Assembly: GCA_900766655.1 (NCBI GenBank)
Contig: CAAFWE010000064.1
Location: 1 to 5,095, forward strand
Reading direction: 5' to 3'
DNA: 5,095 nt
DNA from: an uncultured Alistipes sp.
GTDB lineage: Bacteria; Bacteroidota; Bacteroidia; Bacteroidales; Rikenellaceae
A program made the position numbers and the translations under genes. Of this stretch, positions 1 through 5,095 are shown piece after piece (the first letter of the stretch is position 1; every line of letters starts with the position of its first letter). The notes below the pieces were generated by a model. It did not search any database. It had not been told where the DNA came from and was given only the letters and a program-made list of their open reading frames with translations.

Positions 1-2007
1 GAACGAGTAGTAGGATGGTGTGAGGTACTCCTCGAAGTGGATGGTACCGAGCATCGTCTCGTAGAAGGTGGTTTGATCGTGGTCGTGATTACCGATGGCG
101 TGGAACATTGGCACCTCGCTATCGGCTACGAGATCTACATAGTCGCTCAACTTGCTCATATCGTTGAAGACCAAGTCACCGAGATTGATAGCGAAGAACT
201 CGTCCTCGGTGTCAGCCTTCTGCTGCTTGAGTGCTACGATATCGGGATAGATGGTATTTTCGAGTTTGTAGGCTGCGCTATCCACTCGTACACCCTTAAT
301 CTGCGGATCGCCAATCATCACAACCGAGTACTTATCGGTTGGCTTGTCGCGTCGCTCCAGCACAAAGTCAGCCTGCACAGCTGCTGCGTGGCGAGGTATG
401 CGAAGAAAGTTCTGAGGAACGCTCTTTCGGAACGAGAGTTTGTAGTCGGCTGGTGTCGAGATGGTAACAAAACGAGCCGATGCGAGGTTTGACTTCATCT
501 CGTAGTAGCCCTCCGAGTTGGTCTGCACCGAGAACTCGCCATCCGAAACTACCGCGCCTACAACTGGTTCACCCGTAGTCGAGGTTACGCGACCGAAGAG
601 ATTGTTCTCGCCCTTGCCCTCCTTGACTGGTTGCGCCATATTGTTGTGGAAGTAGTCACCCACGATAGCGGTGTAGGATTTTGCCGATGTAATATCGCCC
701 ACGCGACAACCCTCGGCCGAAATCTCGCCCTTGTTAGCACAATCCTCGAGTTTGATGGTGGCAACCTCCGAGCCACGAATGCGACCTACGAGGCCACCAA
801 CGCAGAGATTCTTGCTTGCAACACCACTCGACAATGCGCCAAAATTATTGCAACGAAGCAGGCGTGTGCCGAATTTTGTATTCTTCTTGCTGAAAATATA
901 ACCAGCGATACCGCCCAACTGCGTACCCTTTGGAGCAGTGGATCCCTTGTAGCTGACTGCACCGTAGTTGTTGCAGTTGCAGAGATGCACACCATCGCCC
1001 GAAGCACCAATAATGCCCGCAAAGTTCGACGCACCAGCGCAAGTCGAGATAACCTCGCCATAGTTGGAGCAACCCACGATATTTCGCACCGCATTCAACG
1101 AACCAGTAACGCCACCTGCGTACGAGACATGTGGGCCATCGATATAGATGCGTCCAAAGTTGTCGCATCGCTGAATGTGCTGTCCCGTCTGACCTGTGAT
1201 ACCGCCCACATTGCTATAGTATTTCGCCTCGGCATTGCCCTTTGAGCCAGTTGCGCTGATGCCTCCACTATTGGTACAATAGCGAAGACCTGCTCTGCCC
1301 GAATAGCCAATGATACCACCCACATAGATGCGAGGGGCATCGCTCTTGACGGTAATAGGAGCCTTATTCTCGCAACGATAGATGATAATCACACGACTAC
1401 CCTTTGGTACGGTCGAGCCAGCAATACCTCCAACAAGGATGTTGAGACTCTTGTTGGCCGATGCTATGGTGCTCTCAGCCGAGATGATACCGCTATTGCG
1501 CGAGTCGCGGATGGTGCGACCATTCTGGCCAGCCAAGCCACCGATGTAGATGTGTTTCTCGGTGTAACCGCCCTTGTAGGTGATGCTTCCACCATTCTCG
1601 CAACCTTGAATAGTACCCTTGTTGATGTGGGCAATGAAGCCAACAACCACCTCGTCCTTGAGAGAGACATTCATCGAACAAGAGGCATCGATGCGGAGAT
1701 TCTGCACTATGCCCTTCTCCTCGACGAGCTCGAAGAGACCGCACTTGGTCTCCCAGTTGAGCAGCGCGTGGCCCTGACCATCGAATGTACAAGCAAGAGT
1801 CTTGATAGGTGTCCACTTCTTCATCTTGGACATATTGATATCAGCCTCGAGGCATACGACACCCTGATCGTTCTGCCAAGCGGAGATACTCTCGCCCTTG
1901 TTCACAGCCTTTGCGAAGGCTGCCAAATCTTTTGCGTTTTTAATGCCACCCGCATATACGGCAACAACCGACAGCAGCAGCACCAAGAAGGTTAATACTC
2001 TTTTCAT
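1..2007 (-). CDS. Gene B: secreted GLUG-repeat / calcineurin-like phosphoesterase protein, 3' end outside the window
   Basis: Reading from the ATG at 2007-2005, the frame is open for all 669 codons to position 1. It starts MKRVLTFLVLLLSVVAVYAG, a Sec signal peptide (likely cleavage after VYA, residue 19) almost identical to gene A's. Eight GLUG-type cores follow: GGLAG 156, GGIAG 193, GGIIG 230, GGITG 268, GGVTG 298, AGIIG 330, GGIAG 365 and GGLVG 404. The Cys ladder lies at C136, C212, C244, C281, C313, C345, C386 and C423, with Ser169 replacing Cys at the second position. MetallophosN begins near residue 470 (LFGRVTSTTGEPVVGAVVSDG) and is intact through the point where gene A is broken (EGYYEMKS). 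The phosphoesterase core shows GDPQ (D567), LGD (D611) and GNHD (N640, H641). The window ends at F669, before the His and GHxH motifs and MetallophosC; from gene A about 277 residues are expected beyond. It starts 18 bp after gene A's stop, suggesting co-transcription and a tandem duplication. Substrate unknown. Confidence 0.9.
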   Translation of the reverse strand, partial: MKRVLTFLVLLLSVVAVYAGGIKNAKDLAAFAKAVNKGESISAWQNDQGVVCLEADINMSKMKKWTPIKTLACTFDGQGHALLNWETKCGLFELVEEKGIVQNLRIDASCSMNVSLKDEVVVGFIAHINKGTIQGCENGGSITYKGGYTEKHIYIGGLAGQNGRTIRDSRNSGIISAESTIASANKSLNILVGGIAGSTVPKGSRVIIIYRCENKAPITVKSDAPRIYVGGIIGYSGRAGLRYCTNSGGISATGSKGNAEAKYYSNVGGITGQTGQHIQRCDNFGRIYIDGPHVSYAGGVTGSLNAVRNIVGCSNYGEVISTCAGASNFAGIIGASGDGVHLCNCNNYGAVSYKGSTAPKGTQLGGIAGYIFSKKNTKFGTRLLRCNNFGALSSGVASKNLCVGGLVGRIRGSEVATIKLEDCANKGEISAEGCRVGDITSAKSYTAIVGDYFHNNMAQPVKEGKGENNLFGRVTSTTGEPVVGAVVSDGEFSVQTNSEGYYEMKSNLASARFVTISTPADYKLSFRKSVPQNFLRIPRHAAAVQADFVLERRDKPTDKYSVVMIGDPQIKGVRVDSAAYKLENTIYPDIVALKQQKADTEDEFFAINLGDLVFNDMSKLSDYVDLVADSEVPMFHAIGNHDHDQTTFYETMLGTIHFEEYLTPSYYSF

Positions 2008-2025
2008 ATTGTCGTTTTATAGATT
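2008..2025 (-). promoter_or_regulatory. 18-bp A-rich spacer with the start region of gene B
   Basis: Between the TAA of gene A (2028-2026) and the ATG of gene B there are only 18 bases, reading AATCTATAAAACGACAAT on the minus strand. There is no terminator and no room for a separate standard promoter, which supports a two-gene operon. No Shine-Dalgarno sequence is present; an A-rich stretch before the start codon is normal for Bacteroidota. Confidence 0.5.
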
Positions 2026-3366
2026 TTACCACTCCACTTTTTCGATGTAGGTAACACCGAAATTATCGGTCACGCGCACCTCGCCCGAACGAACACCCTC
2101 GCTCGGCTTGATGCGGAACATATAGCGCGACTTGTTTGGCTGGGTGTAGTCATGCACCTTGCCCTTGCTACTTGTCCAAGTGACTGACGGATCGGCCTTT
2201 GCAACGAGGTGAGCCACCGACTTGTTAATCTCGATAGCGTCGAGATCCGCCTCGCGGTGCTGCTCGAAGGTTGCCACCTTCTTGCCATTCTCCCACCACT
2301 CAGGTTGCGTCCAGTAGCCCTTCGAATGGTTCCAGACATTGACCTTGATATAACCGTCACCGGTGCGCTCAGGTGTGTAGACACGCATCTGATAGCTACG
2401 ATCGTGACCTATGGCCTTGTAGTACCACTCGAGCTGATCGCCCTTGACCTCTACCGCCATATAGCCATTTGGTGTGCCATCGACATTGAGCTCTCGGTTG
2501 GCACGAAGGTTACCGCTACAACGAGCCACAGCCACCATATGGACATTCGAACGATTGTTCTTCGTGTCGTTCTTGTGATATTGGCCATCGTTGTTGTGGT
2601 AGTGTCCCGACCACGAATAGACATGCTTGAACTGCGTCAATGCAGCCGAGTAACGCTGATAGTTCTTGTTTCGGTTGACATTGCGGTGGAGATGAGCGTG
2701 TGCACAAATCACAATCGAGTGATCCTTAGGCACATACTTCAAATCGTTCTCGAGCCACTCCACAGCATCGTCCTCCATACCATTGCCATAGTGTTTCTTG
2801 CGATTTGGTCGCGAGTAGGTAATCGAGTTCACTATCACATAGTGGAGCTTGCCAATGTTGAACGAGTAGTTCGTAGGCGAGATATACTCCTCGAAGAATG
2901 TTGTTCCGAGCTTGGTCTCAAGCAGGGTATTTTGGTCGAAGTCGTGGTTACCGATGACGTGGAACATCTCCACATTGTCCTCTGCTATGACATCGAGATA
3001 GTCATCGTAGGCTGGCATCCAGTTGTAGCACAAGTCACCCAAGTTGATTGCAAAGAGGGGTTTGCCCTCGCTCTTGCCATACTCTATGATGTCGGGGATA
3101 ATCACATCGCGGAACTTCTCGCTCGAGGTGTCGTGGTTGAAGCCTCGCATCTGCGGATCGCCCACCATCGCAATGCGATACTCCTCCATCGAGTGCTCAC
3201 GCTTCTCGAGCTCGAAATTAGCCTCCGCACCCTTGGCGTAGCGAGGCACGCGACGGAAAATCTGCGGTATGCTCTTGCGGAATGGCACCTTGTAGCCATC
3301 GGGCACCGAGATATAGACGAACTGAGTCTTAGCCATATCGCTCTTCAGCGCAGCGTCCCTCGGCAT
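2026..3366 (-). CDS. C-terminal part of gene A: calcineurin-like metallophosphoesterase with MetallophosC domain
   Basis: This 446-residue open frame starts with the end of MetallophosN (FVYISVPDGYKVPFRKS, 16-32). The metallophosphoesterase core follows, with the family's metal-binding motifs in order: GDPQ (D70), LGD (D111), GNHD (N140, H141), CAHAHLH (His 223/225/227) and GHYH (H255, H257). In this superfamily these residues bind a two-metal centre that hydrolyses phosphate esters; the substrate here is unknown. Residues about 277-446 fit MetallophosC (PF16370-type), including DGTPNGY at 296-302 and a Trp-rich stretch (YWTQPEWW, 351-358). The protein ends IEKVEW without a visible type IX sorting domain. 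The nominal ATG at 3366 gives a frame with no signal peptide, and its first five residues do not match the paralogue, so it is probably not an independent gene. It overlaps the upstream frame by 38 bp in a different phase. If expressed alone it would stay in the cytoplasm. Confidence 0.85.
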   Translation of the reverse strand: MPRDAALKSDMAKTQFVYISVPDGYKVPFRKSIPQIFRRVPRYAKGAEANFELEKREHSMEEYRIAMVGDPQMRGFNHDTSSEKFRDVIIPDIIEYGKSEGKPLFAINLGDLCYNWMPAYDDYLDVIAEDNVEMFHVIGNHDFDQNTLLETKLGTTFFEEYISPTNYSFNIGKLHYVIVNSITYSRPNRKKHYGNGMEDDAVEWLENDLKYVPKDHSIVICAHAHLHRNVNRNKNYQRYSAALTQFKHVYSWSGHYHNNDGQYHKNDTKNNRSNVHMVAVARCSGNLRANRELNVDGTPNGYMAVEVKGDQLEWYYKAIGHDRSYQMRVYTPERTGDGYIKVNVWNHSKGYWTQPEWWENGKKVATFEQHREADLDAIEINKSVAHLVAKADPSVTWTSSKGKVHDYTQPNKSRYMFRIKPSEGVRSGEVRVTDNFGVTYIEKVEW

Positions 3367-4864
3367 CGGTAGCCACGCAGTTTAGACCATCGGTCACCAC
3401 CACACCCTGCAGAGGTGCACCCGTAGTCGATGTCACACGACCATAGATGGTCGATCCATCGGCCTTTGGCTCAGCTGCCGAAGCGTAGTTATTGTGGAAA
3501 TATCCACCCACAATCTTTGTGAATGTTGCATATGGCACGATATCGTCCTTGCGACCTCCTGCAGCGACCAGCTCGCCTCGGTTGGCGCAATCGATAATCT
3601 GAATAGATGCGGCATCGGTTGCTATCGAGCGTCCCGCGATGGCACCAGTGTGGATGGCTTTGCTATCGTCGAAATCGTTACCGCCCTGACCGCTCACCAC
3701 CTTGCCGAAGTTGTTGCAACGACGGAGTTGCGCTCCGTGTGTAGCCTTCTTGACCGAGCCCATCGAGCCAACAATACCACCAATGAACGAGGCCTTCGGA
3801 CTTACGCCCGCAAAGATCACCTCGCCACGATTGTTGCAGTTGTGCAGATGTGTCTCGGTTGCCATTGTGCCGACAATACCACCGAGAAGTGTCATACCTT
3901 CGGTTGCCGAGGTGACCTTTCCGTAGTTGTCGCAACCCGTAATGTTCATCTTGGCGTTAGGCATACCTACGACTCCCGCCATACGGGTCTGGTAGATACC
4001 TTTCGCATCGACATTACCGAGGTTGTCGCAGCAGATGATGTTGGCTGCTGTGTAGCCCGTTACACCACCCATATAGAGGTAGCCATCCATTGTACCTTTG
4101 AGGGTTGTCGCATCGACATTGCCTCGGTTGACGCACCACTTCATAGATGCCGACCCCGACTGTCCCGACACTCCGCCCACATAGTTGTAAGGGGTATCGC
4201 CCTTGTAGGTGATGTTACCGCTATTCTCGCAACGGATGTAGGATGCACACTTGAGATTCTTGCGACTACTACCCGCCAAACCGCCTATGCAGACTCCTGA
4301 ACGCTTGTGTGTGGTTGCCACCACCGTCTCCGACTCGATGTTGCCACCATTCTTGCAGTCGATGAGGATGTAGCGGTTGATTCCGCAGAGACCACCGAGG
4401 AAGATATATCCCTCGAGTGCCCCGGCACGATGCTTTATCGAGCCATAGTTCTCGCAGTTACGCAGAGTTCCGCTGTTGATATTTACGATAAAGGCACGAA
4501 TAAACTCTCCGCTATTGCTCGATAGCTTCATCGCACACGACTTGTCGATGCGAAGGTTGCAAATCACGCCACCCTCCTTCAACTCGTGGAATAGGGCGTT
4601 GCTCGCCTTCCAATTCTTCAGCGTGTAGCCCTTGCCATCGAATGTGCCTTTGAAGGCCACGATGGTGGGGAACTTACTCGCCTTCTTCATATCGATATCG
4701 CGCTCGAGGCAGACCACGCCCTTGTCGTCGGTCCACTCCGAGATGTCGGCTCCGCTATTCACCGCCTTTGCAAAGGCGATAAACTCCTTGGCGTTGCCGA
4801 TACCACCTGCGTAGACAGCAACAACCGATAGCAGAAGCACTAAAAAGATTGATAATCTTTTCAT
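3329..4864 (-). CDS. N-terminal part of gene A: signal peptide plus GLUG-like repeat region
   Basis: This 511-residue frame begins with a Sec signal peptide (MKR, hydrophobic LSIFLVLLLSVVAV, likely signal peptidase I cleavage after VYA at residue 19; no lipobox Cys). Residues about 20-125 resemble the segment that usually precedes GLUG repeats (GTFDGKGYTLKNW at 73-85, NLRID at 103-107). Eight GLUG-type cores follow: GGLCG 157, GGLAG 194, GGVSG 230, GGVTG 266, AGVVG 296, GGIVG 328, GGIVG 362 and GAIAG 407. They alternate with nine C-x-N-x-G motifs whose Cys lie at 137, 170, 212, 244, 279, 311, 343, 383 and 426. GLUG repeats are thought to form a right-handed beta-solenoid and often occur in surface proteins; binding is inferred, not shown. 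From about 472 the MetallophosN domain begins (YGRVTSTTGAPLQGVVVTDG), but after R504 the frame shifts and ends in seven unrelated residues. The start is fixed by the signal peptide and by the match to gene B's start. Confidence 0.85.
   Translation of the reverse strand: MKRLSIFLVLLLSVVAVYAGGIGNAKEFIAFAKAVNSGADISEWTDDKGVVCLERDIDMKKASKFPTIVAFKGTFDGKGYTLKNWKASNALFHELKEGGVICNLRIDKSCAMKLSSNSGEFIRAFIVNINSGTLRNCENYGSIKHRAGALEGYIFLGGLCGINRYILIDCKNGGNIESETVVATTHKRSGVCIGGLAGSSRKNLKCASYIRCENSGNITYKGDTPYNYVGGVSGQSGSASMKWCVNRGNVDATTLKGTMDGYLYMGGVTGYTAANIICCDNLGNVDAKGIYQTRMAGVVGMPNAKMNITGCDNYGKVTSATEGMTLLGGIVGTMATETHLHNCNNRGEVIFAGVSPKASFIGGIVGSMGSVKKATHGAQLRRCNNFGKVVSGQGGNDFDDSKAIHTGAIAGRSIATDAASIQIIDCANRGELVAAGGRKDDIVPYATFTKIVGGYFHNNYASAAEPKADGSTIYGRVTSTTGAPLQGVVVTDGLNCVATDAEGRCAEERYG
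3346..3355 (-). other. Frameshift site inside gene A
   Basis: On the minus strand the bases 3355-3346 read CGCTGCGCTG, a perfect tandem pair of CGCTG. The upstream frame reads CGC TGC GCT GAA; the downstream frame reads GCG CTG AAG, leaving one orphan T at 3352. By alignment to gene B one codon starting with T is missing two bases, most simply a Tyr codon giving the common carboxypeptidase-regulatory pattern EGRYAL. Loss of AC from CGCTACGCGCTG would produce exactly what is seen. Adding a third CGCTG copy would also restore the frame, with one extra residue, so repeat slippage is a second option. No X-XXY-YYZ slippery heptamer is visible. Confidence 0.75.
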
Positions 4865-4901
4865 ATGAGGTTTTAGGGTTTTAGGTTTGTGCAGTTCAGT
4901 A

Positions 4902-4965
4902 AGAAATTGTCAATGATTGAGCTATTTTTGTGCGAGGCGAGGCGACAAATCCGCAGCATAGTAAG
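4902..4965. repeat. Direct repeat, copy 1
   Basis: The first 20 bases (4902-4921) are identical to 5032-5051. The next 44 align without gaps with about 30 matches, giving about 50 of 64 by hand count. Shared landmarks are TTTTGTGC, CGAGG and GCATAGTA. The identical block contains the odd-length perfect palindrome TCAATGATTGA (4910-4920). The offset between copies is exactly 130 bp. It lies 38 bp from the start codon of gene A. Confidence 0.8.
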
Positions 4966-4980
4966 CTATGTGAGGAATTT
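4947..4980. repeat. Imperfect inverted repeat (hairpin) within and beyond repeat copy 1
   Basis: A perfect 5-bp stem CATAG (4957-4961) / CTATG (4966-4970) encloses the loop TAAG. After an internal loop, CC (4951-4952) pairs with GG (4974-4975), T4950 with A4976, and AAA (4947-4949) with TTT (4978-4980) around one bulged A. There is no T-run directly after it on either strand, so it is not a standard intrinsic terminator. It may be part of a dispersed intergenic repeat or an RNA structure in the leader. Confidence 0.5.
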
Positions 4981-5031
4981 GGAGCCCGAAACACTCGTGT
5001 AAAAAGGCCAATCAGAGCATTCTTCCGCATC

Positions 5032-5095
5032 AGAAATTGTCAATGATTGAGGAAATTTTGTGCTAAACGAGGTGGCGAAAGCGGAGCATAGTAGA
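5032..5095. repeat. Direct repeat, copy 2 (runs off the window)
   Basis: This is the partner of the copy at 4902-4965, in the same orientation, and carries the same palindrome TCAATGATTGA at 5040-5050. It is cut by the window end at GCATAGTAGA, where copy 1 has GCATAGTAAG followed by the second arm of a hairpin, so its full length cannot be seen. Confidence 0.78.

Larger units (their letters stand above)
2026..4864 (-). pseudogene. Gene A: secreted GLUG-repeat / calcineurin-like phosphoesterase protein, split by a frameshift
   Basis: The two reading frames here (4864-3329 and 3366-2026) align end to end with the single uninterrupted frame of the downstream paralogue (gene B), so they are best read as one gene of about 946 residues. 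The break falls inside the MetallophosN domain: the upstream frame reads TDAEGR and then goes out of frame to a stop, while the downstream frame resumes at ALKSDM. Gene B has EGYYEMKS at the same place, so exactly one residue is missing, meaning a net loss of two bases. Restoring them gives a domain order of signal peptide (1-19), N-terminal domain (about 20-125), GLUG-like repeats (about 130-435), MetallophosN (about 472-555), phosphoesterase (about 562-765) and MetallophosC (about 775-946). Either a real inactivating mutation or a sequence error would explain it; no classical slippery heptamer is visible. Confidence 0.82.
4865..5095 (-). other. Non-coding leader upstream of gene A
   Basis: No convincing coding frame is seen in these 231 bases. 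The stretch next to the start codon, read on the minus strand, is A- and C-rich with a near-duplicated CCTAAAA / CCCTAAAA and no Shine-Dalgarno. The transcription start of the operon should lie here, but I cannot point to a clear Bacteroidota promoter (TTTG at -33, TAnnTTTG at -7). A TTGACA hexamer occurs on the minus strand inside the repeat, without a convincing -10 partner. The rest is taken up by two direct-repeat copies and a hairpin listed separately. Confidence 0.5.

Noticed and set aside
631..1245. 204-residue open frame on the plus strand, and several minus-strand frames in 585-1816
   Set aside because: All overlap the continuous 669-codon frame of gene B, which has a signal peptide, repeats and catalytic motifs. 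The others have no such support.
3329..3366. Programmed ribosomal frameshift between the two parts of gene A
   Set aside because: No slippery heptamer or obvious stimulatory stem is seen. A +1 shift would leave the domain one residue short of the paralogue, so a two-base deletion or an error fits better.
2209..3372. 387-residue open frame on the plus strand
   Set aside because: It lies exactly antisense to the phosphoesterase half of gene A, whose motifs are unmistakable. The plus-strand translation has no recognisable domain and is rich in Val, Ile, Leu and His, as expected of a codon-bias shadow.
3494..4300. 268-residue open frame on the plus strand
   Set aside because: It is antisense to the GLUG repeats of gene A. 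Its apparent repetition (VVATT, ATDV and similar) is the reverse image of those repeats and of their Cys-Asn motifs.
4868..4885. Telomere-like CCCTAAAA repeats before gene A
   Set aside because: There are only about two units of low-complexity A/C sequence in a bacterial leader, which is probably just the A-rich translation start region.
4947..5003. Intrinsic terminator from the hairpin and the nearby A/T-run (5001-5005)
   Set aside because: The hairpin is imperfect and is separated from the run by about 20 bases. On either strand the run does not directly follow a GC-rich stem.
4902..5095. CRISPR array
   Set aside because: Only two copies are seen, the similarity fades over 64 bp, and the spacing is 130 bp. 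This does not match short, near-identical repeats with 30-40 bp spacers, and no cas gene is present.

Overview
The window carries two adjacent, same-strand (minus) paralogous genes for large secreted proteins, preceded by a short non-coding leader that contains repeats. The source looks like a Bacteroidales bacterium, probably gut-associated. Reasons: the protein architecture (GLUG-type repeats followed by the three-part MetallophosN / calcineurin-like phosphoesterase / MetallophosC module) is typical of Bacteroides/Alistipes/Muribaculaceae-type genomes, ribosome binding sites are A-rich rather than Shine-Dalgarno, and base composition is balanced. The genus cannot be fixed from the sequence alone.

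Layout, read in the direction of transcription (right to left). Positions 5095-4865 are a leader with no gene; it has two direct-repeat copies 130 bp apart and a hairpin. Gene A runs from 4864 to 2026. It would encode a protein of about 946 residues, but a frameshift near 3346-3355 splits it into an N-terminal reading frame (4864-3329: signal peptide plus GLUG-type repeats) and a C-terminal one (3366-2026: phosphoesterase). Eighteen bases later gene B starts at 2007 and stays open to the window edge at position 1 (669 codons, incomplete). Gene B is a clear full-length paralogue of gene A, with no frameshift in the visible part.

Both proteins have the same plan: Sec signal peptide, a short N-terminal domain, eight GLUG-like repeats that carry a regularly spaced Cys-x-Asn-x-Gly ladder, a carboxypeptidase-regulatory-like MetallophosN domain, a metallophosphoesterase core, and (seen only in gene A) a MetallophosC domain. 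They probably form one transcription unit, with the products exported to the periplasm or cell surface. The substrate is unknown. The most notable points are the fusion of a repeat solenoid to a phosphoesterase, the tandem duplication, the break in the first copy, and the repeats upstream.
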